Positions 1 to 7,498 of a DNA stretch of 64,000 nt are shown here, piece by piece (position 1 is the stretch's first letter; each line of letters opens with the position of its first letter). The notes under the pieces were generated by a model. The model was not told the DNA's origin. It made no database searches and was given only the letters and a program-made list of their open reading frames with translations. Source of the stretch: JAHTBL01 sp038532735 (lineage in GTDB: Bacteria > Pseudomonadota > Alphaproteobacteria > Rhodobacterales > Rhodobacteraceae); assembly GCA_038532735.1 (NCBI GenBank), contig JBCBAC010000002.1, positions 186,001 to 250,000 on the forward strand. The letters run 5' to 3'. The translations under genes and the position numbers were made by a program.

Positions 1-912
1 TTTTGGCGTCGGATACACCTTATGAAGCTGCGAAAAGTCGAGGAAACGATCTTCGATCATCCCTTCCTGCGCTTTGGCAACCGCCGCAGGCACCCCGTGG
101 ATCGGCGTCACATTCGGCAACAGGCGGGTGCCTTCGACCTTCGCAGCAACGCCCACATCCATCAGGTATTTCGTGACCTGCGCCCGCAGCGCCTTGAACG
201 TCTCGTCATGGTTCATCGCACCACGATCACGCGGACGCGGGATCGTGACCTTGACCGGATGGGCCAGCGTCCCATCCGGGTTCAGCGGAATGATGCGATC
301 CGCCAGAAGGATGGCTTCATCCACATCATTCGTGATCAGAATGCAGGTCTTCTTGTCCTGCTCCCAAATCTCCAAAATCTCATCGGCCAGATTGGCCCGC
401 GTCAGCGCATCCAAGGCCGACAACGGCTCATCCAACAACAGCATCTCAGGGTTCATCGCCAGCGCTCGCGCCACAGCAACCCGCTGGCGCATCCCGCCCG
501 ACAGCTCCGCCGGACGGCGCGCGACTGCGTGGCTCAGCCCGACCATGCCAACATAGTGGTCGATCTTGGCCTGCCGCTCTGCCTTCGACAGCTTCGGGAA
601 GACCGCGTCGACTGCCAGCCCGATATTGCCGCCCACCGTCAGCCACGGCATCAGCGAGTAGCTTTGGAACACCAGCCCCCGCTCCGGCCCAGGGCCAGTG
701 ATCGGCGCGCCTTTGAAAGTTACCTCACCGCTATCGGGCATCTCCAACCCTGCGATCAGGTTCATCAGAGTGGATTTCCCGGTGCCGGAAAATCCAAGGA
801 TGGCAACAAACTCGCCTTCTTCAATCTCAAGGTTGATCCCCTTGAGCACTTCGGCGCGCGCAGTGCCCTCGCCGAAGCCTTTGTTGACGTCTGTGAAGCT
901 GAGAATGCTCAT
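1..912 (-). CDS. nrtC: Nitrate ABC transporter ATP-binding protein, partial at left edge
   Basis: This is the ATPase of a nitrate/nitrite importer at the inner face of the membrane. The gene starts at an ATG (912) 5 nt after nrtB and runs off the window, so 304 codons are visible. Residues 1 to about 250 form one complete ABC ATPase: Walker A GFSGTGKST, signature LSGGMRQR and Walker B MLLLDEP. After a linker the frame continues into a segment ending HKVYPTPK, which looks like the A-loop start of a second ATPase domain. The product is therefore probably a tandem-ATPase protein rather than a single-domain NrtD. Third gene of the nrtABC operon, presumably under the NasT-responsive nrtA leader. 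Confidence 0.85.
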   Translation of the reverse strand, partial: MSILSFTDVNKGFGEGTARAEVLKGINLEIEEGEFVAILGFSGTGKSTLMNLIAGLEMPDSGEVTFKGAPITGPGPERGLVFQSYSLMPWLTVGGNIGLAVDAVFPKLSKAERQAKIDHYVGMVGLSHAVARRPAELSGGMRQRVAVARALAMNPEMLLLDEPLSALDALTRANLADEILEIWEQDKKTCILITNDVDEAILLADRIIPLNPDGTLAHPVKVTIPRPRDRGAMNHDETFKALRAQVTKYLMDVGVAAKVEGTRLLPNVTPIHGVPAAVAKAQEGMIEDRFLDFSQLHKVYPTPK

Positions 913-917
913 GTCGC

Positions 918-1991
918 TCACCGGTTCGCCGAGAAGGTGAACATCGACTGAAGCGCATACATCACGCGGTCCAGCATGAAGCCGATGATGCCGATGGTGA
1001 AGACGGCAACCATGATCTTGGCTAGCGACTGGCTCGATCCGTTCTGGAACTCATCCCAAACGAACTTGCCCAATCCGGGGTTCTGGGCCAGCATCTCTGC
1101 CGCGATCAGAACCATCCAGCCAACGCCGAGGCTGAGGCGCAGACCGGTAAAGATGAGCGGCAAGGCCGAGGGCAGCACCAGCTTGGTGATCTTAGAATAA
1201 GTGCTCATTTTCAGCACCTTGGAGACACTCACCAGATCCTTGTCGATGGACGACACGCCCAGCGCGGTGTTGATCAGCGTGGGCCAAAGCGAGCACAACG
1301 TCACCGTGATCGCCGAGATCAGGAAGGATTTCGAGAACCAGCCGTCATTCGTCACATAAAGCGCCGAAACGACCATGGTCACGATGGGCAACCATGCCAG
1401 CGGGCTGACAGGCTTGAAGATTTGGATCAGCGGGTTGATGGCTGCATTTGCCGTGGCAGACAAGCCCGCCATGATCCCCAGCGGGATCGCAACAACAGAG
1501 GCGATCAGGAAGCCGAAGAAGACCGTTTTGATCGAAGTCCAGATTTGATCGTAATAGGTCGGCTTACCGGTATAAACGCGCTCTTTCACACGGTCCGCCT
1601 GACCGTCTGCAACAAGCTTGGCATTCCGCTCATCCTGACGGACATAAAACGCGGCTTCTTTCTCTTTCTCGCGAACGGCATCTGCGTGCAGATTGCCAAC
1701 CTGCTCCCAAACCTGCGCAGGACCGGGCACAGCGCCCAGCGATGTCTGAACGCGCGGTGCAAGCGTGCCCCACGCTATCAGGAAAACGAGAACCGCCAGA
1801 ACAGGAACCCCCAGCAGGCGCCAAATCTCGCTCATCTGGGCGCGCGGGTTGTCTCCGGCGGCGGCTTTCAGAACAGGGGTCATCCAGGACAAGCCCAAAA
1901 CCTGAAACCAGCCATCGGCCTTGTTGATCAGGGTAAATCTGCGGGCTTTGCGGGCTTCTCGGTCGAGGGTATCGGGATCAATCGCAGTCAT
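918..1991 (-). CDS. nrtB: Nitrate ABC transporter permease NrtB
   Basis: Membrane permease of the nitrate importer, 357 aa. The start MTAIDPDTL at 1991 is chosen because an AAGGA-type ribosome site lies just upstream; the open frame further upstream has no such support. One N-terminal membrane segment (about residues 70-90) precedes a long soluble region of roughly 90 residues. The binding-protein-dependent permease domain follows (about 150-355), with the EAA loop visible around ALGVSSIDKDLVSVSKVL. The long N-terminal extension is common in alphaproteobacterial NrtB. It sits between nrtA and the ATPase gene on the same strand. Confidence 0.9.
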   Translation of the reverse strand: MTAIDPDTLDREARKARRFTLINKADGWFQVLGLSWMTPVLKAAAGDNPRAQMSEIWRLLGVPVLAVLVFLIAWGTLAPRVQTSLGAVPGPAQVWEQVGNLHADAVREKEKEAAFYVRQDERNAKLVADGQADRVKERVYTGKPTYYDQIWTSIKTVFFGFLIASVVAIPLGIMAGLSATANAAINPLIQIFKPVSPLAWLPIVTMVVSALYVTNDGWFSKSFLISAITVTLCSLWPTLINTALGVSSIDKDLVSVSKVLKMSTYSKITKLVLPSALPLIFTGLRLSLGVGWMVLIAAEMLAQNPGLGKFVWDEFQNGSSQSLAKIMVAVFTIGIIGFMLDRVMYALQSMFTFSANR

Positions 1992-2027
1992 CTGCTTGGT
2001 CCTTGTTTTGCTGGCGTTTGGGAAAGA

Positions 2028-2050
2028 GCGGGCACCGTTGCAGCGCCCGC
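2028..2050 (-). other. Intercistronic stem-loop between nrtA and nrtB
   Basis: A 6-bp perfect stem (GCGGGC paired with GCCCGC) encloses an 11-nt loop in the 74-nt gap between the binding-protein gene and the permease gene. There is no U-tract strong enough for full termination. Such hairpins often stabilise the upstream message so that the binding protein is made in excess; that role is inferred here. Confidence 0.4.
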
Positions 2051-2065
2051 CCATATCAGGCTGGC

Positions 2066-3433
2066 TTAGCCCTGGATTTCGCTTCCAACGATGATCTGCT
2101 CGCCTTTCAGGCCGATCGGCAGGCTTTCCAGATACGCGTTGGGCGTGCGGCCGTCATAGGCGATCCCGTCGATGATATCCTCGGCAGGGGTCGGTGCTTT
2201 GAAACCGTCGCTCTCCCAAGGGAAGTCAGCCTCGTTCGCCATGCCTTCATCGACCAGCATTCGTGCAGCCTGCAGGTAAAGGTCGGGGCGGTAGACTTCC
2301 TTGGCGGTCTCGATGAACCACTCGTCGGATTTTGGCTCGGGGATCTGGCCCCAGCGGCGCATCTGCGTCAGGTACCAAATCGCGTCCGAGTAGAAGGGAT
2401 AGGTCGCGTTATAGCGGAAGAAGACGTTGAAATCGGGGATTTCACGCTTGTCACCCTTCTCGAACTCGAACGTGCCCGTCATGGAGTTCGCGATCACGTC
2501 ATAATCCGCGCCCACATATTCAGAGCGGCTCAGGATCTCGACCGCTTCAGGGCGGTTGGCGTTGTCGTTCTCGTCCAACCAGATCGCCGCACGGATCAGC
2601 GCCTTGGTTAAAGCGATGGTCGTGTTTGGGTTCTCTTCGGCAAATTCAGCCGTGATCCCGAACACTTTCTCAGGGTTGTTCTTCCAGATCTGGTAATCGG
2701 TGATCACCGGCACACCGATGCCTTTGAACACGGCCTGCTGGTTCCAAGGCTCACCCACGCAATAGCCAAAGATCGTGCCCGCTTCCATTGTGGCCGGCAT
2801 CTGCGGCGGCGGCGTCACGGAAAGCAGAACATCGGCGCCGATCTGACCGGAAATATCTTCAGGCGAGTAGTAACCCGGCTCCAGACCACCCGCCGCGAGC
2901 CAATAGCGCAGCTCGTAATTGTGGGTAGAGACCGGGAAAACCATGCCCATGTTGAAGGGAATGCCCTGGTCCTGATAGCTCTCCACAACGGGCTTCATCG
3001 CGCTTGCGCTGATCGGGTGCTGCGGGCGACCATCGTCCATCATCGGCACGTTGGGCTTCATCTGCTCCCAAATCTCGTTGGAAACCGTGATGCCGTTACC
3101 GTTCAGGTCCATCGAGAAGGGCGCGATGATATGCGCCTGCGTGCCATACCCAATTGTGGCAGCCAGAGGCTGACCAGCCAGCATATGTGCGCCGTCCAAT
3201 TGGCCATCGATCACGCCGTCCAGCAGCACTTTCCAGTTGGCTTGCGCCTCCAGCGTCACGAAGAGGCCTTCATCCTCAAAATAGCCGTTCTCATAGGCGA
3301 CCGCCAAAGGCGCCATATCGGTCAGCTTGATAAAGCCAAAGGTCAGCTCGTCTTTCTCAAGATCAAGCATCTCTGCCATCGCCGTGGTGGCCAGCAGCCC
3401 CGCGGTCAGCGTGCAGGTGAGGAAAGTTTTCAT
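2066..3433 (-). CDS. nrtA: Nitrate ABC transporter substrate-binding protein NrtA
   Basis: Periplasmic nitrate/nitrite-binding protein, 455 aa. The start at 3433 (MKTFLTCTL) gives a Sec signal peptide ending near TTAMA, with AGGA upstream. Family features are the early segment FIKLTDMAPLAVAYENGYF, the VTPPPQMPATME stretch, and YCVGEPWNQQAV, which belongs to the ligand site. First gene of the nrtABC operon. Its 5' leader holds a promoter, two hexaloop hairpins and an intrinsic terminator, so expression is probably set by NasT antitermination in response to nitrate sensed by NasS, whose gene lies just upstream and is homologous to nrtA. Confidence 0.92.
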   Translation of the reverse strand: MKTFLTCTLTAGLLATTAMAEMLDLEKDELTFGFIKLTDMAPLAVAYENGYFEDEGLFVTLEAQANWKVLLDGVIDGQLDGAHMLAGQPLAATIGYGTQAHIIAPFSMDLNGNGITVSNEIWEQMKPNVPMMDDGRPQHPISASAMKPVVESYQDQGIPFNMGMVFPVSTHNYELRYWLAAGGLEPGYYSPEDISGQIGADVLLSVTPPPQMPATMEAGTIFGYCVGEPWNQQAVFKGIGVPVITDYQIWKNNPEKVFGITAEFAEENPNTTIALTKALIRAAIWLDENDNANRPEAVEILSRSEYVGADYDVIANSMTGTFEFEKGDKREIPDFNVFFRYNATYPFYSDAIWYLTQMRRWGQIPEPKSDEWFIETAKEVYRPDLYLQAARMLVDEGMANEADFPWESDGFKAPTPAEDIIDGIAYDGRTPNAYLESLPIGLKGEQIIVGSEIQG

Positions 3434-3469
3434 CGCAGAAGTCCTTTTTGTCTGCTCCGGACACGAGGC

Positions 3470-3537
3470 CCGAAAAACGAAAAAGCCGCTTGTATGCTGC
3501 GCGGAAGGGAGGATCCGTGCGACGTACAAGCGGCTTT
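3470..3537 (-). terminator. Leader terminator of nrtA (antitermination target)
   Basis: On the minus strand a perfect 13-bp stem (arms 3525-3537 and 3482-3494, AAAGCCGCTTGTA with its complement) closes a 30-nt loop. It is followed by a T-rich run, TTTTTCGTTTTTCG. It lies between the leader hairpins and the nrtA start, so it should stop transcription unless an antiterminator acts. NasT is the obvious candidate. Confidence 0.8.
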
Positions 3538-3551
3538 GCTTTTGAGAGTGA

Positions 3552-3597
3552 GGATGCCGCCATTGGCATCCGAAAACTTGCGGGGCATCTGTGCCCG
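3552..3597 (-). promoter_or_regulatory. Tandem hexaloop hairpins: candidate NasT (ANTAR) RNA target
   Basis: Two hairpins with six-nucleotide loops are read on the minus strand. Hairpin 1 (3583-3596) has stem GGGC/GCCC and loop ACAGAU. Hairpin 2 (3552-3571) has stem GGATGCC/GGCATCC and loop AAUGGC. Both loops have A at position 1 and G at position 4, the signature known for ANTAR-protein RNA targets, and 11 nt separate the stems. The intrinsic terminator follows about 15 nt later. This matches the described arrangement for NasR/NasT antitermination leaders. The assignment to NasT rests on the neighbouring nasST genes. Confidence 0.82.
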
Positions 3598-3604
3598 TGG
3601 CCTC

Positions 3605-3633
3605 AATATCCAGATTGGGCTTGGCCCACTCAA
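3605..3633 (-). promoter_or_regulatory. Candidate sigma-70 promoter of nrtABC
   Basis: On the minus strand TTGAGT (3628-3633) and GATATT (3605-3610) are separated by exactly 17 bp. A transcript starting about 7 nt downstream would begin right at the base of the first hexaloop hairpin, as expected for an antitermination leader. Each hexamer matches consensus at 4 of 6 positions. Confidence 0.5.
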
Positions 3634-3657
3634 TGAATTTCTGAGATAAAGAGGGCT

Positions 3658-3679
3658 AAAAATTGCTGCAATGCAGCAA
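3658..3679 (-). terminator. Intrinsic terminator after nasST
   Basis: The minus strand reads TTGCTGC-ATT-GCAGCAA followed by five T residues, a 7-bp stem with a tight loop starting 15 nt after the nasS stop codon. It would end the nasST transcript just before the nrtA promoter. The 17-bp near-perfect palindrome could alternatively be an operator. Confidence 0.65.
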
Positions 3680-3694
3680 GCGCACATTTTTTAA

Positions 3695-4858
3695 TCAGTT
3701 TTCTGCGGCAAAATCGAAGGTTCTGCCGTCAAAAAAGGCATCCGGCCCCAGAATCATATGCCCGCGTGTAGAGGCAACCGCCGTTGCATGCCGCATCGAT
3801 CCTTCGACTTTTTCTGACGCGCCGGGCAAATCTGCCCCTGTCGGCCCCAGGACGTCGCGATAGATATCCGCACGAAAGCACAGCTTGGCCCGCGCGATTC
3901 CCTCGGACCCAGCGCCCAGACGCGCCGCGATCCACGCGGCTTGGCTGCGCCATGGGAAATGAGCCGCGTGCTTGTGAAACAGCAAAAAACGCTCAACCGA
4001 CACGGGCGAGGCACCCTGCACAGGCGTCAAAGACCCCGAAATTGCCGGATCAATAAGCTCCGGCGCGATGTTCAGATGCTCGCTTCGCGCCAGAATTTCG
4101 ACCGCCAAGGGCTTATTGCCCGGTGCATCGAGCCACCGCAGCGCATGATACAGCGCGCGGATCAGACGACGGGCCTCATCGCTGCGTGTCTCAACCCAAT
4201 CATGGCGCGCGGCCAAAACCTTCTCGGGCGCAAAGCCCCAAACCGCCGCACCGGGCATCACAAGCTCTGCCGCACCCCGCGCCACCGCCGCACTGCCCCA
4301 AGGCTCACCCACCCAAAACGCATCAATCTGCCCGTCGGCCACCGCATCCGCCATGCGCGGGGGCGGGATCGTGACAATATCAATCTCCAAACCCGCTAGA
4401 TCGCCCTGCCCTTGCAGCCAGTATTCCAAAAGCAAACGGTGCATTGAAAAGTGAAACGGAACGCCGATGCGCAGGCGGGCCACGCCGAGGCCCGCGATGT
4501 TCTGGAGCATCTGATCCGCATCCCCAAACTGCGGAGCTACAGAAGCCGCGCGCAAACCATCGGCCAATTGCGTCGAGATCCCAAAAACAGTGCCATTCAC
4601 CGACAGCACCATGAGCGCGTCAATTTCCCCTGGCAGCCCGCCATACCCAAGCGACATCGCAATCGGCATCGGCGACAGCATATGCGCCACATCCAGATGG
4701 CCTAGCGCCAGCATATCGCGCGTGGCCGACCAAGATGGTTGCGCAACAAGGTTAAGGGTCAGCCCTTCTTCGGCGGCAAAGCCCAGCTCTTTGGCAACGA
4801 TAAGCGGCGCGCAATCCACCAAGGGAACATATCCGCAGTTCAAAACCGTCTGGGTCAT
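3695..4858 (-). CDS. nasS: Nitrate sensor NasS (cytoplasmic NrtA-like protein)
   Basis: 387 aa, homologous to the nitrate-binding protein NrtA but starting directly at the mature fold (MTQTVLNCGYVPLVDCAPL) with no signal peptide, so it is cytoplasmic. It keeps the ligand-site stretch IPPPRMADAV and FWVGEPWGSAAV. Known NasS proteins bind NasT and hold it inactive until nitrate or nitrite binds. The start codon overlaps the nasT stop by 4 nt (ATGA), so the pair is translationally coupled. The gene lies directly upstream of nrtA, from which it is separated by a terminator and the regulated leader. Confidence 0.9.
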   Translation of the reverse strand: MTQTVLNCGYVPLVDCAPLIVAKELGFAAEEGLTLNLVAQPSWSATRDMLALGHLDVAHMLSPMPIAMSLGYGGLPGEIDALMVLSVNGTVFGISTQLADGLRAASVAPQFGDADQMLQNIAGLGVARLRIGVPFHFSMHRLLLEYWLQGQGDLAGLEIDIVTIPPPRMADAVADGQIDAFWVGEPWGSAAVARGAAELVMPGAAVWGFAPEKVLAARHDWVETRSDEARRLIRALYHALRWLDAPGNKPLAVEILARSEHLNIAPELIDPAISGSLTPVQGASPVSVERFLLFHKHAAHFPWRSQAAWIAARLGAGSEGIARAKLCFRADIYRDVLGPTGADLPGASEKVEGSMRHATAVASTRGHMILGPDAFFDGRTFDFAAEN

Positions 4859-5439
4859 GCCAGAAGATCCGCCGCTGTCACCAAGGCCTGCGCGACGTCA
4901 ATCACCTTGCGTCCCTGATCCATCGCGGTCTTGCGCAGCAACTGATACGCCTCATCTTCCGAGACCCCGCGCTGGCGCATCAGGATACCCTTCGCGCGAT
5001 CAAGGGTCTTGCGATCCTCCAACGCTCGCTTGGCCGCATCCAGCTCTGACTGCATCTGCCGCAGGATCTGAAACCGGGCAATCGCTGTCTCCAGCACGGA
5101 CTTGATGCGGTTCATCTGCAACCCATCAACGACATAAGCGCTAACGCCCGCCGCCAAGGCCGCCTGGGTCAGATCGTCATCGGTCTTGTCGACAAACATC
5201 GCGACGGCACGGGATTTGCTGTCTGAGGCAAGGCTTAGATGCTCCAGCATGTCACGGTCGGGATTTGCCACATCGATCAGCACGATATCCGGATCACGCG
5301 CTTTGATTTCACGTTCCAGACCAGCGGTTTGCGCCAACGCATGCACGTCAGACCAACCGGCCTCCATCAAGGCATCAATGATGTCACGCGCCTTTTGCGG
5401 GTCAGCTTCAACGACGAGGATGGACAGGTCACGGCTCAT
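4855..5439 (-). CDS. nasT: ANTAR-domain antiterminator NasT
   Basis: 194 aa. Residues 1 to about 125 form a response-regulator-like receiver domain with the DPDIVLIDVANPDRD segment where the phosphoacceptor Asp usually lies. A short coiled coil (about 125-140) leads into a C-terminal ANTAR domain (about 140-194), recognisable from DRAKGILMRQRGVSEDEAY. ANTAR domains bind paired hexaloop hairpins and prevent termination. NasT is normally released by NasS when nitrate is present. First gene of nasST; its probable target is the nrtA leader at 3470-3597. Confidence 0.92.
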   Translation of the reverse strand: MSRDLSILVVEADPQKARDIIDALMEAGWSDVHALAQTAGLEREIKARDPDIVLIDVANPDRDMLEHLSLASDSKSRAVAMFVDKTDDDLTQAALAAGVSAYVVDGLQMNRIKSVLETAIARFQILRQMQSELDAAKRALEDRKTLDRAKGILMRQRGVSEDEAYQLLRKTAMDQGRKVIDVAQALVTAADLLA

Positions 5440-5660
5440 GACGCAGCACGTATCGCTAAGGCAGCAGGCGGTCAGGCGCTAAGGCTGCTTTCTCACCTGT
5501 GACAGACTGGCATTGGCCTCAAAGCAAGCGAAATTTTAGTCTGTTGCTTAATTTTTAGGCGTCTTTGCGATGCGAAACCAAACCCGTGACGCACCGAAAC
5601 AGGGCGACCGGGAGCGTTTTCCGGTCTAGGCTGAGGATCAACTAAAAAAGCGAGGGGAAG

Positions 5661-7316
5661 ATGCCAGACGCTGACGTTATCATTGTAGGGGCCGGATTGG
5701 CGGGTCTGGTCGCAGCGGCCGAGCTTGCAGATCGGGGCAAATCCGTCATCATCGTCGATCAGGAGCCCGCGCATACCATTGGCGGACAAGCCTTCTGGTC
5801 GCTTGGTGGGTTGATGATGGTCGACACACCCGAACAGCGGCGCATGGGCGTCAAGGATAGCCATGATCTGGCGCTCTCTGACTGGATGGGCACCGCGCGC
5901 TTTGACCGCCCCGAAGATCACTGGCCGCGCAAGTGGGCCGAGGCTTATGTCGAGTTTGCCGCGGGCGAGATGCGATCCTGGCTCCACGGGCAAGGTATGC
6001 GCTGGTTTCCGGTCGTCGGCTGGGCCGAACGCGGCGGGTCCTTCGCCGATGGGCATGGGAATTCCGTGCCACGGTTTCACCTGACTTGGGGCGTTGGCCC
6101 CGGCACCGTCGCCCCGTTCGAGGCGCGCGTTCACGCGCATGTAGACGCTGGCAACATCCAACTGAGGTTCCGCCATCAATGCGCCCATATCCTGACCGAA
6201 GCGGGCACCGCTTGTGGCATCAGCGGTCAAATCCTTGCCCCCGATCACAGCCTGCGCGGCGAAGCAACCAACCGCGACGTGGTCGAGGATTTTGAGCTTC
6301 GCGCACCTAGCATCGTCGTGGCCTCTGGCGGCATTGGCGGTAACTTCGACCTTGTGCGCAAAGCCTGGCCCCAAGACCGGCTGGGGCCTCCGCCAAATCG
6401 CCTGATCTCAGGCGTGCCCGCGCATGTCGATGGCAAGATGCTTGCCATTACCGAAAAAGCAGGTGGAACCGTCATCAACGGCGACCGCATGTGGCATTAC
6501 ACTGAAGGCGTGCAAAACTGGGACCCGATCTGGCCCGCACATGGCATTCGCATTCTGCCCGGCCCCTCGTCGATGTGGTTTGACGCTGAGGGCAACCGCC
6601 TCAAACCACCTGCGCTGCCAGGCTTTGATACGCTTGGAACGCTGAAAACCATCCTTGAAAGCGGCTATGATTACTCGTGGTTCATCACGACGCAGAAAAT
6701 CCTCAAGAAGGAATTTGCGCTGTCCGGCTCAGAGCAAAACCCGGATCTTGCCGACAAGGATTGGAAAGCGGTTCTCAAGCAACGCATTCTCAACAAAGCT
6801 GCGACGCCTCCGGTTGAGGCGTTTAAAGAGCATGGCGCCGATTTTGTCGTCGCGAAAACACTGTCGGAGTTGATCGAAGGCATGAACGCGTTGGAGGGCA
6901 ACGCGCTTTTGGATCACGACAAGCTGAAAGCCCAGATCGACGCGCGGGACATGCAGATCAACAACCCGTTCTCCAAAGACGCGCAAGTGATGGCGATCCA
7001 CGCAGCCCGGCACCACCGCGGCGACCGCATTTTGCGGACAGCCAAGCCGCACAAGATCCTTGATCCGGCAAATGGCCCGCTTGTTGCCGTTCGCCTGAAC
7101 ATCCTGACGCGCAAAAGCCTTGGCGGTCTGCAGACCGACCTGAACGGTCAGTTGATCGACGCCAAAGGGGACCGCATCCCCGGCCTTTTCGCAGCAGGTG
7201 AAGTCGCGGGCTTCGGGGGCGGCGGCTATCACGGCTACAGCGCGCTGGAAGGCACCTTTCTAGGCGGATGCATCTTTTCTGGCCGAAATGTCGGACGCGC
7301 CGACACGATTGCCTGA
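5661..7316 (+). CDS. FAD-binding dehydrogenase (COG3573-like flavoprotein)
   Basis: 551 aa, soluble flavoprotein of the fumarate reductase/3-ketosteroid dehydrogenase-like superfamily. The N-terminus carries the dinucleotide motif VIIVGAGLAGLVAA (about residues 6-19) and the GGQAFWSLGG segment. The C-terminus has the second FAD motif GLFAAGEVAGFGGGGYHGY and GGCIFSGR. The length and the WGVGPGT and HTEG-like stretches fit the predicted FAD-binding oxidoreductases of COG3573, whose substrates are unknown. A clear AGGGGAAG ribosome site precedes the ATG. It lies upstream of the NMT1-type ABC transporter on the same strand with a 182-nt gap, so a shared pathway is possible but not shown. Confidence 0.75.
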   Translation: MPDADVIIVGAGLAGLVAAAELADRGKSVIIVDQEPAHTIGGQAFWSLGGLMMVDTPEQRRMGVKDSHDLALSDWMGTARFDRPEDHWPRKWAEAYVEFAAGEMRSWLHGQGMRWFPVVGWAERGGSFADGHGNSVPRFHLTWGVGPGTVAPFEARVHAHVDAGNIQLRFRHQCAHILTEAGTACGISGQILAPDHSLRGEATNRDVVEDFELRAPSIVVASGGIGGNFDLVRKAWPQDRLGPPPNRLISGVPAHVDGKMLAITEKAGGTVINGDRMWHYTEGVQNWDPIWPAHGIRILPGPSSMWFDAEGNRLKPPALPGFDTLGTLKTILESGYDYSWFITTQKILKKEFALSGSEQNPDLADKDWKAVLKQRILNKAATPPVEAFKEHGADFVVAKTLSELIEGMNALEGNALLDHDKLKAQIDARDMQINNPFSKDAQVMAIHAARHHRGDRILRTAKPHKILDPANGPLVAVRLNILTRKSLGGLQTDLNGQLIDAKGDRIPGLFAAGEVAGFGGGGYHGYSALEGTFLGGCIFSGRNVGRADTIA

Positions 7317-7394
7317 GAAATACGATCTATCAGAGTCGACATCTGATTAGTCTTTAGGCAACGATAGTCTATCTGCTTAAAGAGGTGGCAGAAA

Positions 7395-7494
7395 ACTCGA
7401 CGGCCAAGAACAAGAGCATGTCACCGGCGACCGGCTCTCCCCTTTCCGGGGCGGACGAGTCAGGTTGCGTTCGATTTGTCTGCTAGGGAGCAAC
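7395..7494 (+). promoter_or_regulatory. Structured leader, riboswitch candidate upstream of NMT1-type ABC operon
   Basis: Nested pairings can be drawn. P1 is ACTCG (7395-7399) with CGAGT (7456-7460). Inside it, AGAGC (7413-7417) pairs with GCTCT (7434-7438), topped by GTC-ACCGGC-GAC. A third hairpin is CCCC-TTTCC-GGGG (7439-7451 region). The 3' strand of P1 is followed by GTTGC...GCAAC (7464-7468 with 7490-7494), a hairpin that would enclose the AGGGAG ribosome site. This looks like an aptamer plus a translational switch. NMT1-motif (xanthine-I) RNAs are known upstream of this transporter class in alphaproteobacteria; I cannot confirm the class by eye. Confidence 0.45.
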
Positions 7495-7498
7495 TTTA

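Noticed and set aside
22..951. Long plus-strand frame over the nitrate ATPase gene
   Set aside because: It is a shadow of the minus-strand ABC ATPase, whose Walker and signature motifs are clear; the plus translation is Arg/His-rich and matches no family.
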